Assembly: GCA_910578035.1 (NCBI GenBank)
Contig: CAJTOB010000063.1
Coordinates: 1-16,631, forward strand
Direction: 5' to 3'
Origin: an uncultured Muribaculaceae bacterium
GTDB taxonomy: Bacteria; Bacteroidota; Bacteroidia; Bacteroidales; Muribaculaceae
Length of the DNA: 16,631 bases
Below, one piece after another: positions 7,433 through 14,569 of the stretch (position 1 is the first letter of the stretch; each line of letters begins with the position of its first letter). A model generated the notes under the pieces. It made no database searches, was not told the origin of the DNA, and saw nothing but the letters and a program-made list of their open reading frames with translations. The translations under genes and the position numbers were made by a program.

Positions 7433-8777
7433 GATCATATTCACGGCTTTCGCAGGATTGCTACTCGCATCCTGCGGAGTCTACCGCAAATATCAGCCGA
7501 CGACCGAGGTAAGTACGGCCTTATACGGCAACGATATTGTCGTGACAGATACGGCATCGCTCGCAACAATCGCATGGCGTGATTTTTTTACCGATCCGGC
7601 ATTGCAGAGGCTGATAGATTCGGCTTTAGTCAAAAATACGGAATATCAGGTTGCTCAACTGCGCACCGAACAGGCTCTCGCTTCGCTCGGAGCGGCAAAG
7701 CTGGCATATTTCCCGTCGCTCAACCTCGGTGCAGACGGCAACATCACACGCTATGACGGTCTGACAAACAAGACATACGACATCGGTCTTAACGCTTCGT
7801 GGGAAGTGGACATATTCGGCAAGCTGACAGCCGCCAAACGAGGAGCGGCAGCAGCGACGGTATCGGCAGACGAACAGGCGCAGGCTGTCCGAACCCAACT
7901 TGTCGCCACCGTCGCCACCTCGTATTACTCTCTGCTGATGCTTGACCGACAGATAGAGATTGCCGAAAACACGCTCGACAACTGGACGCAGACTATCCGC
8001 GTGATGGAATTGCTGAAAACGGCAGGCAGGGCGAATGAGGCGGGCATTTTGCACACTAAAGCCAACCGCACGGGGTTGCAGGCAGATATAGCGGCCATGA
8101 AAAAGAGCCGTAAGGAGATAGAAAATTCTCTTTGCGGAGTGCTCGCCATACCCCCGCGTCCGATTGCGAGAAACAAGATCGAAGATGCGGCATTCCCAAG
8201 CGAACTTTCAATCGGACTGCCGGTGCAGCTTCTCGCCAACCGTCCCGATGTCAGGGCTGCGGAAATGGAGCTGGCAAGGACTCATTACGCGCTCGGTGTG
8301 GCAAGGGCATCGTTCTATCCCTCGCTGACGCTTGGCGGCACGTTGGGTTTCACCAACAACGGCGGGATCGTGGTCAATCCCGGCCAATGGCTACTCAACG
8401 CAGTCGGACAGCTCATGCAACCCATATTCAACCGCGGTCAGCTTCGTGCCGGTTATAAGATAGCAGATGCCGACCGTGAGATTGCGCTGCTGCGGTTCAA
8501 CCAGTCGTTGATCGATGCCGGAACCGAGGTCAACAATGCTTTGACCGACATATCGGCAGCAAGAGAACGCCTTGTCTTCGTAAAGGAACAGACGGAACTC
8601 CTTACCGATGCTGTTGCAAAGACAGAACTGCTCATGCGTCATTCTCCGACAAACTATCTCGAAGTTCTGACTGCGCAGCAGGCACTGCTCGGCGCGCAGC
8701 AGAGCGAGGTACAATGCCGTTATGACGAGATAGCCGGAATAGTGTCGTTATACCATGCGCTTGGAGGAGGAAAATAA
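7422..8777 (+). CDS. TolC-like outer-membrane efflux lipoprotein (OprM/NodT family)
   Basis: This 451-residue protein forms the outer-membrane channel of the tripartite pump. Residues 1-18 are a lipoprotein signal with lipobox LASC (Cys18). The body shows two related OEP repeats: the first begins WRDFFTDPALQRLIDSALVKN with AKLAYFPSLNLGADG, and the second has LLANRPDVRAAEMELARTHY and ARASFYPSLTLGGTLG. LLANRPDVR and FYPSLTL are hallmarks of the NodT/OprM branch. The helices ending each repeat are rich in Ala, Leu and Gln, as needed for the periplasmic tunnel. The gene overlaps the end of the pump gene by 11 nt. It ends one base before the MATE start, and its 3' end carries the purine-rich ribosome-binding sequence (GGAGGAGG) for that next gene. 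Confidence 0.95.
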   Translation: MKNKIIFTAFAGLLLASCGVYRKYQPTTEVSTALYGNDIVVTDTASLATIAWRDFFTDPALQRLIDSALVKNTEYQVAQLRTEQALASLGAAKLAYFPSLNLGADGNITRYDGLTNKTYDIGLNASWEVDIFGKLTAAKRGAAAATVSADEQAQAVRTQLVATVATSYYSLLMLDRQIEIAENTLDNWTQTIRVMELLKTAGRANEAGILHTKANRTGLQADIAAMKKSRKEIENSLCGVLAIPPRPIARNKIEDAAFPSELSIGLPVQLLANRPDVRAAEMELARTHYALGVARASFYPSLTLGGTLGFTNNGGIVVNPGQWLLNAVGQLMQPIFNRGQLRAGYKIADADREIALLRFNQSLIDAGTEVNNALTDISAARERLVFVKEQTELLTDAVAKTELLMRHSPTNYLEVLTAQQALLGAQQSEVQCRYDEIAGIVSLYHALGGGK

Positions 8778-8778
8778 T

Positions 8779-10143
8779 ATGACCAAAGAGCGTAATCTCG
8801 ACAGGGACAGACTCGACTTCGGCAACGGTAAGATAGGTGTGCTTTTCCGCGCTCTTTTCTTTCCTACGCTGATAGGAATGATTTTCAATTCGGTTCTGAC
8901 GTTGGTCGACGGTATGTTTGTAGGGCATAGCGCCGGAGCCAACGGAATAGCCGCAGTCAACATCGTCGCCCCGCTGTTTCTTCTGACGACAGGGGGCGGC
9001 TTGATGCTTGGGATCGGCGCATCGGTTGTCGCAAGCATACGCCTGTCAGAAAACAATGTGAAAGCGGCACGCATAATCATTACCCAAGCACACATGGCGG
9101 GAGTGGTAATTGTCGGTGTCATTGTGACAATGGTATTGATGTGGCCCAAAGCGACAGTTTATATCCTTGGATGCAGCCCTGAGCTTGAAAGCAATGCGAC
9201 AGGCTATCTGGTACTGCTTGTTCCCGGCATGCTTTTTCTTATGGTCGAGTGTATCGGAATAATGCTTATACGCATTGACGGCTCTCCGAAATATGCCATG
9301 TGGAGTCAGCTCATTCCGGCATCATTAAATATCGTGTTGGATTATATCATGATATTTCCGATGGGAATGGGGATAAGGGGTGCTGCTCTTGCCACCTCCA
9401 TAAGCTGCGGCATCGGCGCGTTTATCGTTCTGGCTTATTTTGTCCGGTTTTGCGATAAACTGCGGTTTTATCGGCTGAAAATGTCATGGACAAGTCTGTT
9501 GCTGACGTTGCGCAATGCAGGATATATGGCAAAAATTGGTTTTGCCACGTTCCTGACAGAATGCGCTATGGGAGTTATGATATATGTCGGCAACCATGCT
9601 TTCATGCGGCTGCAAGGCGCAGATGGAGTAGCTGCATATTCCATAGCATGTTTCCTTTTTCCTGTAGTATTCTCCATTGCTAACGCAGTAGCTCAGTCAG
9701 CCCAGCCAATCATAAGTTTCAATTATGGCATACACCGACAAGAGAGAATATCAAGAGCGTTACGGATTGCTCTATATACAGCCGTGTTGTGCGGCATATT
9801 CGTGACTATCGGGATTTGGGTGGGAGCCAAACCGATTGCAAGTGCGTTCCTGTCTTCTGACGAGACGGCTTATACACTTGCAGCCGACGGCTTACCCCTG
9901 TTTGCCACATGTGCCGTTTTCTTTGCGGTAAACATCACCCTCATCGGTTACTATCAGAGCATCGAATCGGCGGGGCGATCAATATGCTACACGATGTTGA
10001 GAGGAATAATCTTTATCATTCCGTCGTTTCTTATGCTTCCTTCGATTCTCGGAATCGAAGGAGCATGGTTGGCTATACCGGTAGCTGAACTACTGACATT
10101 GATAGTTATTGTTCTTCATTATTTATTTAAGATACGGAATTAG
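8779..10143 (+). CDS. MATE-family multidrug/sodium (or proton) antiporter
   Basis: This 454-residue protein has about twelve hydrophobic segments in two halves, the length and layout of MATE exporters. The start has the usual GKIGVLFRALFFPTLIGMIFNSVLTLVDGMFVGHSAGANGIA pattern, with the VDGMFVGH motif in TM1-2 and a conserved Pro in TM1. The second half has GFATFLTECAMGVMIYVGN and ANAVAQSAQPIISFNYG, again typical. I chose ATG 8779 because GGAGGAGG lies just upstream at the end of the preceding gene and the protein then starts with a normal hydrophilic N-terminus; an in-frame ATG at 8755 would overlap that gene. It is the fourth gene of the efflux operon, with a 1-bp gap. It would move cationic or aromatic compounds from cytoplasm to periplasm, where the RND complex could take them over. 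This hand-off is an inference. Confidence 0.93.
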   Translation: MTKERNLDRDRLDFGNGKIGVLFRALFFPTLIGMIFNSVLTLVDGMFVGHSAGANGIAAVNIVAPLFLLTTGGGLMLGIGASVVASIRLSENNVKAARIIITQAHMAGVVIVGVIVTMVLMWPKATVYILGCSPELESNATGYLVLLVPGMLFLMVECIGIMLIRIDGSPKYAMWSQLIPASLNIVLDYIMIFPMGMGIRGAALATSISCGIGAFIVLAYFVRFCDKLRFYRLKMSWTSLLLTLRNAGYMAKIGFATFLTECAMGVMIYVGNHAFMRLQGADGVAAYSIACFLFPVVFSIANAVAQSAQPIISFNYGIHRQERISRALRIALYTAVLCGIFVTIGIWVGAKPIASAFLSSDETAYTLAADGLPLFATCAVFFAVNITLIGYYQSIESAGRSICYTMLRGIIFIIPSFLMLPSILGIEGAWLAIPVAELLTLIVIVLHYLFKIRN

Positions 10144-10180
10144 CCTGATGTTACAGGCGATAATGATACATAATAATTGT

Positions 10181-10474
10181 ATGAATAAGAAAGAACTGAT
10201 ACGCACCATCTCCCGCGAGCTCGACTCACCCATGTCGCAAGAAAAAATCGCATTGGTGCTCGACAAGGCAGTCGAGATAACCAAACGTATTCTTGCAGAT
10301 GGCGAGCCTGTGAAATGGTCCGGCTTCGGTTCTTTCGTCATGAAGGACGTTCAGCCACGATTAGTCTATTCAACAAAGCAGGATAAATACGCCACACCTA
10401 AAGGAACAAATCAAATCATGTTCATCTTATCCGAACGAAATCTTATACCAAATATAATTTTCTTCAACTTATGA
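10181..10474 (+). CDS. Divergent HU/IHF-family DNA-binding protein
   Basis: This is a 97-residue protein. Its N-terminal half is clearly HU-like: MNKKELIRTISRELDSPMSQEKIALVLDKAV forms the helical dimerisation body, and EPVKWSGFGSFVMKD carries the GFGSF signature. The C-terminal half differs: the usual arm with RxGxNP and the proline that inserts into DNA is replaced by PRLVYSTKQDKYATPKGTN, and the tail ends in a hydrophobic NIIFFNL. It should still dimerise, but how it binds or bends DNA may differ from standard HU. I chose the ATG at 10181 because the HU fold begins there; earlier in-frame starts add non-conserved residues. It lies 37 bp after the MATE stop. Divergent HU-like proteins are common in Bacteroidales mobile regions. 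It could act as an accessory factor for the element, but nothing links it directly to the efflux genes. Confidence 0.85.
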   Translation: MNKKELIRTISRELDSPMSQEKIALVLDKAVEITKRILADGEPVKWSGFGSFVMKDVQPRLVYSTKQDKYATPKGTNQIMFILSERNLIPNIIFFNL

Positions 10475-10568
10475 ATGTCCACTATGACAGTTTTGGGAAA
10501 CAAATCGTTTGAAAACTACGGGACTTACCTTGAAAATGAATTTTAACTAATTAAACAAGTGAACTGAC

Positions 10569-11356
10569 ATGAAAGAACAACTCAAAAAGTCTTCTCTTTT
10601 TTTGAAGGGAAGCAACACCTTACCCACTTCGCTACTGAGCAGGATGTAGCGGAAGAACTATTCGAGTTACTCTCCGAAGCGAGAGAACTCTATCTTCAAA
10701 ATGTGATTGCGGATGGCAAACGGTACAGCCGCTATGTGGACGATTTCATAAACAGTCACCGGTACATCAACTGCGATAGTGCAGTTTGCCGGAACTGCCA
10801 CGAAATGAACATCCACATCGTCAAAGGACTGCTGACAGAATGCGCACACCTTATCCATCCTCTTTTTACCGCATCAGATTTTTCTTTCGAGGAGTGTATG
10901 GAGCTGCGAAGGCAGTATGACAGATCGGAGCCATTGCCGACATCTGTTGTGTACCGTAACGATGGTTTAGTAAAAGCCCCGCCGCTTTCTTTCGGCTGCA
11001 ACTTCACTCAAGAACAGATGACAGGTATTGTGTCTTGTGCCAATACTTATCATCTGTTTTGCGTTTCTATGCTCTGCGTCGAGGATATGGAGGCTCTTTT
11101 TTCCTGCAAAGAGGGCTTTCATATCCGCGTGAACAATCTCCGCCATGTGGTTATCCTTTTCGATGCACTTCTCGAAAACTCGCTCATCCAATCCCGCTGG
11201 CAGTCTGTTCTCGACAAAGGACGGTTATTGCAATCGAAGGACGGCTCACGGTTTATTACCGCTTCCAATCTTTCGTCTGCGTTGTCTGCAGTCAGAAAGA
11301 ACATGACATCGGTCGCCTACGGAATTAAAAGAGCTATCAAGGAACTGAAAATATAA
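10569..11356 (+). pseudogene. Unrecognised soluble protein gene, split by a frameshift at a T7 run
   Basis: From ATG 10569 the frame reads MKEQLKKSSLF and then stops early at 10647-10649 (TAG). The frame one base back (-1) is open from 10568 to 11356 without an ATG near its start, and reads FFEGKQHLTHFATEQDVAEE and onward with good protein character. The switch point is the run of seven T residues at 10597-10603. Re-reading one T, or restoring an eighth T, joins the two into a 262-residue protein. The sequence T TTT TTG at 10598-10604 has the X XXY YYZ form of a -1 slippery site, so programmed slippage is possible as well as mutation. A GTG at 10703 could start a shorter 217-residue product. 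The joined protein has no signal peptide, a CRNCHE pair of cysteines, and helical C-terminal regions. I do not recognise the family. It lies 94 bp after the HU-like gene. Confidence 0.6.
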
Positions 11357-11380
11357 AGCGAGAATCTCTCGCAAAAAAGG

Positions 11381-11420
11381 AAAGTACTATGTTTGGTCAA
11401 TCCGTACATAGTGCTTTTGT
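11381..11420 (+). terminator. Probable intrinsic terminator after the frameshifted gene
   Basis: AAAGTACTATGT (11381-11392) pairs with ACATAGTGCTTT (11406-11417), giving a 12-bp stem with one G-T pair and a 13-nt loop, followed by TTGT. It lies 25 bp after the stop of the unrecognised gene. The stem is AT-rich, so termination may be partial. Confidence 0.5.
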
Positions 11421-11639
11421 ATGCCTTCTGAAACCTGGAATTTCGCTTTCGAATAGTGTCTTGCCATACTGAATGTATTTGCTCGCCAGATTGTTCACGC
11501 AAATAAATGCTACCTAATATGATTCTACAAAAGGGGAACAAAGTTGTATAATGAAAATTATTATATTCCTATCTTGGTGTAAGCACTTTGCCATTCACGG
11601 AAAACAAATCAGCGTGCCTGTTGTCCACGAAATTCTTTT

Positions 11640-11678
11640 CGGGGGAGCCTAATACCCCGACAGACATTTGTCTGTCGG
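11640..11678. repeat. Overlapping hairpins, including a perfect 10-bp stem
   Basis: CCGACAGACA (11657-11666) and TGTCTGTCGG (11669-11678) are perfect complements separated by TT. A second stem, CGGGG (11640-11644) with CCCCG (11655-11659), shares bases 11657-11659 with the first, so the two cannot form together. No T-run follows, so it is not a normal terminator. Two small hairpins just upstream (CGTG/CACG and CGAAA/TTTCG) give a cluster of structure in about 70 bp. Confidence 0.5.
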
Positions 11679-11815
11679 CAGATATACAATGTTAGCAAGC
11701 GTATTTATAGTATTATTTGTACAATATTGAATGACTAAAATCAGTGATTCCCGATAATCTCTAATCATGATAATAATACCAATTAGTTTTTATCTTTTTA
11801 TTGCATAATATTTTA

Positions 11816-11823
11816 TATCTTTG
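11816..11823 (+). promoter_or_regulatory. Probable -7 element of the XRE/DUF3800/Fic cluster
   Basis: TATCTTTG fits the Bacteroidetes -7 consensus TAnnTTTG exactly and lies 26 bp before the ATG of the XRE-type gene. T-rich DNA (TTTTT, 11795-11799) stands about 17 bp upstream in place of a clear TTTG at -33. Given the spacing of the genes that follow, it could drive the whole cluster through the Fic gene. Confidence 0.55.
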
Positions 11824-11849
11824 CATCGGAAATATCGAAAGCATTAAAG

Positions 11850-12056
11850 ATGGACAAGCCCAAGAATCGAATAAAAGAGGTGTTGGAAGAGAAAGGCATC
11901 AAGCAAACTTGGTTGGCGGAAAAACTCGGAAAAAGTTTTTGCATCGTCAATTCTTATGTCTGTAACAGACGTCAGCCGAGTTTAGATGTATTGTTCGAAA
12001 TAGCAAACATCTTACAAGTTAATCCGAAAGATTTAATTGATAGTAAAGAGGAATAA
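11850..12056 (+). CDS. XRE/Cro-CI-type helix-turn-helix regulator
   Basis: This 68-residue protein is a single Cro/CI-type HTH domain. Residues 7-62 show the five-helix pattern: NRIKEVLEEKGIKQTWLAEKLGKSFCIVNSYVCNRRQPSLDVLFEIANILQVNPKDLI. KQTWLAEKLG is helix 2, SFCIVNSYVCNRRQPS the recognition helix and turn, and VNPKDLI the terminal signature. Its size fits a small autoregulatory repressor such as those that keep toxin, defence or phage operons quiet. It is first in a tight gene series: the next ATG follows its stop after one base. A repressor role over the promoter 26 bp upstream is the simplest reading. Confidence 0.9.
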   Translation: MDKPKNRIKEVLEEKGIKQTWLAEKLGKSFCIVNSYVCNRRQPSLDVLFEIANILQVNPKDLIDSKEE

Positions 12057-12057
12057 G

Positions 12058-12228
12058 ATGGCAAAAAAGAACATAAAATTCGTTGTACCTAATATCACAG
12101 AATTGGATAATGGCTGGCTCAAATCATCCTATAAATCGAGTTACAAATTTGAGCAGAAACCATTGAATGAAGATACTCGCAAAGTTCTTGATGATAATTT
12201 TTCTAATGAATATTTCGGATATGAGTAA
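12058..12228 (+). CDS. Small 56-residue protein, unrecognised
   Basis: The start follows the XRE stop by one base, and the end overlaps the DUF3800 start by 8 nt (ATGAGTAA). Both junctions argue for real, coupled translation. The product is hydrophilic and rich in Lys, Ser, Asn and Glu, with no membrane segment, signal peptide or cysteine. It reads MAKKNIKFVVPNITELDNG at the start and ends in an acidic, aromatic NEYFGYE tail. I do not recognise it. Its size and place between a regulator and a putative nuclease would suit an antitoxin-like or adaptor protein, but nothing in the residues proves this. Confidence 0.7.
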   Translation: MAKKNIKFVVPNITELDNGWLKSSYKSSYKFEQKPLNEDTRKVLDDNFSNEYFGYE

Positions 12229-13387
12229 CAAGAAATATGCTTTTATTGATGAATTCGGTGCATTCGGATATGATTTTGATAATCCGGGATGTGCTACTCA
12301 TTTTTTGATTTGTGCAGTTATTGTAGACGAAAGCAATCTTTCGCTTGTAGCGGAGAGCGTAGAAACTATTAGAAAAAAATATTTTCAACAAGGAGAAATC
12401 AAGTCCAGTAAAATAGGAAGGAATCATAAAAGGCGTGTCTCTATCTTGACCGAGCTAAAACAACTCCCCTTCCATATATTTGCATTTGTATGTGACAAAC
12501 GGAAAATATATGAGAATTCCGGTCTCAGATATAAAACATCGTTTTATAAATTCTTGAATAATATAGTACATCAAGAATTAAGAATCTCATATAGTAACTT
12601 AACGATTACTGCAGATGAAGTTGGAGGTAATGATTATCTTCAATCTTTTGCAGCTTACGTTAGGTCAAAAGAAATACCTCTTGATTTATTTGATAATAGC
12701 CTATTTAGGTTTGAAAATAGCAGACACAGTATAATCATACAAGTGGCAGATATAGTGTGTGGTTCTCTTGCATATAATTATGATATTAGGAAAATCTCAG
12801 AATCCGATGGCTACAATTATAAATCCATATTAGGAGATAAAATATTAAGAATAAAAGAGTTTCCCGAAACCTTTGATACATTTAATGTTTCTCAGAATGA
12901 TTTGAACCCCGAATATAATCCACAAATTGCTGATATCTGCTATAGAAAAGCCAAACATTTCATAGAAACGCATAATGACACAGACAATGATGAAGTTAAG
13001 CAACAAATTGCTGTATTGAATTATCTCCTGTTTAGATTTATGAATAAATCGCCAAGGAAATACATTCCCACCCAAGAACTTATTACCCAATTGGTATATT
13101 TAGGATATGATAAATTGTCACTTCAGACATTTCGGAATAAAATCATAGCAAAACTTCGGGATAATGAGGTTATAATATCAAGCAGTTCTGGTGGATATAA
13201 GATACCATCGACGGAAAAAGAATTGTATGACTTTGTAAATCATGGCAAAAGCATTATTATGCCAATGTTAGCACGATTAAAGACTTGTAACGATGTTATT
13301 CGGATGGGAACGAATGGAGAAATAAATCTACTCGAAAAGGCAGAATATCATTCACTTGCAAAAATGTTTGGGACAACCAATCAGTAA
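12221..13387 (+). CDS. DUF3800-domain protein with C-terminal extension, putative nuclease
   Basis: This is a 388-residue protein. Residues 5-185 fit DUF3800, a family thought to have an RNase H-like fold. It opens with a beta strand and acidic pair, YAFIDEFGAFG (D10, E11), then THFLICAVIVDE, a central TITADEVGG (D132, E133), and IIQVADIVCGSLAYN with the family's QxAD (Q174, D177). The spaced acidic residues are what a metal-dependent nuclease would need. Residues about 262-388 form a separate domain, with a probable winged helix (IPTQELITQLVYLGYDKLSLQTFRNKIIAKLRDNEVI, then GGYKIPS), which may bind DNA or sense a signal. I chose ATG 12221 because the fold begins there and the start overlaps the previous stop; earlier in-frame ATGs add only out-of-frame neighbour sequence. 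The gene is AT-rich compared with the efflux genes, suggesting separate origin. Other DUF3800 proteins occur in defence contexts, but the activity is unproven. Confidence 0.8.
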   Translation: MSNKKYAFIDEFGAFGYDFDNPGCATHFLICAVIVDESNLSLVAESVETIRKKYFQQGEIKSSKIGRNHKRRVSILTELKQLPFHIFAFVCDKRKIYENSGLRYKTSFYKFLNNIVHQELRISYSNLTITADEVGGNDYLQSFAAYVRSKEIPLDLFDNSLFRFENSRHSIIIQVADIVCGSLAYNYDIRKISESDGYNYKSILGDKILRIKEFPETFDTFNVSQNDLNPEYNPQIADICYRKAKHFIETHNDTDNDEVKQQIAVLNYLLFRFMNKSPRKYIPTQELITQLVYLGYDKLSLQTFRNKIIAKLRDNEVIISSSSGGYKIPSTEKELYDFVNHGKSIIMPMLARLKTCNDVIRMGTNGEINLLEKAEYHSLAKMFGTTNQ

Positions 13388-13401
13388 TTAATATCCTATA
13401 T

Positions 13402-14529
13402 ATGATTGACTTCGATGAATATATACGCCAAAGTGAGCCTCAAAAACGGGAGAAAGGCTATGCGTGGCAAACTGCAATCGGCTTGCAGGCCGTCGATGGA
13501 CTTAAGCCATCCCACTATCTGATTGAAACCGCCCGAAAAGATATTGAGGGCGAAATCACGATTGACGAAGCAGAACAGCTCATAAAAAGCTACTACCAGT
13601 CGAAAGAAGCACGCACTCCCGAAGATGCGGAAATGCACGAGGCGGATACGGCATCGACCAACATTCGCCGACTTCTTACCGAAAAAACATTTGCGTTTAC
13701 GCTTGTGGGACTGACATCGATTCATCGTCGGATATTCGATGGTGTATTCAAGTTTGCCGGTCAAATACGCGATTACAACATCACGAAAAAGGAATGGGTA
13801 CTTCGTGGAGATACAGTGCTCTATGTTTCCGCGCCCGATCTTCGCAAAGCGATTGAATACGACTTGGAACAGGAACGCCAGTTCGACTATTCAAAAGTGG
13901 ACAGGAATGGATTAGTGAGCCACATAGCCAAGTTTGTGTCTGGACTATGGCAAATCCATCCGTTCGGTGAGGGAAATACCCGAACAACTGCCGTGTTCAC
14001 GATTCTCTATCTACGTTCTATGGGCTTCGATGTAACGAACGACCTATTCGCCAAACACTCGTGGTATTTCCGTAATGCGCTGGTACGCGCCAACTACCAA
14101 AATGTGCAAAAAGGCATTATGCGCAATTCCGAATACTTGGAACGATTTTTCCGGAATCTGTTATTGGGTGAACATAACGAGCTGCGGAATCGGTATATGG
14201 TCGTAAATGCACCGAAAGAACTGATTACAGAGCAAGCACAACATGACAACCGTACAAGTACCGAACAATCTACCGTACAAGTAACCGAACAAGTTATCGC
14301 TTTGTTGCTCGCCTTGTCAAACGAACAATTGTCGTTGAAAGGATTAATGGAGAAAGTCGGTTTGAAGCATCGCCCGACTTTTATAGAAAACTACATAAAT
14401 CCTGCTGTCGAGACAGGTGTTCTCAAGATTCTATATCCCGATAAACCCAATCACCCAAGGCAGAAATATTTGTTGACAGCAAAAGGGCTGGCCTTATATA
14501 ATGATCTAAAGATAAAACATTCTATCTAA
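13402..14529 (+). CDS. Fic-family protein (probable AMP-transferase) with N-terminal VbhA-like segment and C-terminal winged helix
   Basis: This is a 375-residue protein. The Fic core spans about residues 95-255, with the active-site motif HPFGEGNTR at 186-194 (catalytic H186, phosphate-binding GN, R194) and the preceding flap strand FKFAGQIRDYNITKKEW. Fic enzymes usually transfer AMP from ATP to a hydroxyl on a target protein. Residues about 18-65 (TAIGLQAVDGLKPSHYLIET, then GEITIDEAEQLIKSYY) resemble the VbhA-type antitoxin segment that is often fused to this subfamily. The usual inhibitory (S/T)xxxE(G/N) is not seen; the nearest match is LQAVDG at 28-33. Residues about 290-375 look like a winged helix (NEQLSLKGLMEKVGLKHRPTF, KYLLTAKGLALYN). 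The start is 14 bp after the DUF3800 stop with no separate promoter visible, so it probably shares that transcript. Its base composition is higher in GC than the DUF3800 gene, hinting at a different source. Confidence 0.9.
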   Translation: MIDFDEYIRQSEPQKREKGYAWQTAIGLQAVDGLKPSHYLIETARKDIEGEITIDEAEQLIKSYYQSKEARTPEDAEMHEADTASTNIRRLLTEKTFAFTLVGLTSIHRRIFDGVFKFAGQIRDYNITKKEWVLRGDTVLYVSAPDLRKAIEYDLEQERQFDYSKVDRNGLVSHIAKFVSGLWQIHPFGEGNTRTTAVFTILYLRSMGFDVTNDLFAKHSWYFRNALVRANYQNVQKGIMRNSEYLERFFRNLLLGEHNELRNRYMVVNAPKELITEQAQHDNRTSTEQSTVQVTEQVIALLLALSNEQLSLKGLMEKVGLKHRPTFIENYINPAVETGVLKILYPDKPNHPRQKYLLTAKGLALYNDLKIKHSI

Positions 14530-14569
14530 TAGTTAGTCAATCGCAATTATATTACATTTACTAAAAGAC

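Larger units (their letters stand above)
11357..11849. other. Gene-free stretch with hairpins before the XRE/DUF3800/Fic cluster
   Basis: No credible gene is seen. Contents in order: a short GCGAGA/TCTCGC hairpin (11358-11372) followed by A residues; a terminator-like hairpin (11381-11418); an AT-rich middle; a run of overlapping hairpins (about 11613-11678); then a very AT-rich segment with a good -7 element at 11816-11823. It separates the more GC-balanced efflux/HU segment from the AT-rich cluster and is a plausible junction between separately acquired blocks. Confidence 0.5.

Noticed and set aside
11317..11541. Minus-strand 74-codon frame after the frameshifted gene
   Set aside because: It covers the terminator-like hairpin, has no recognisable motif, and is likely chance.
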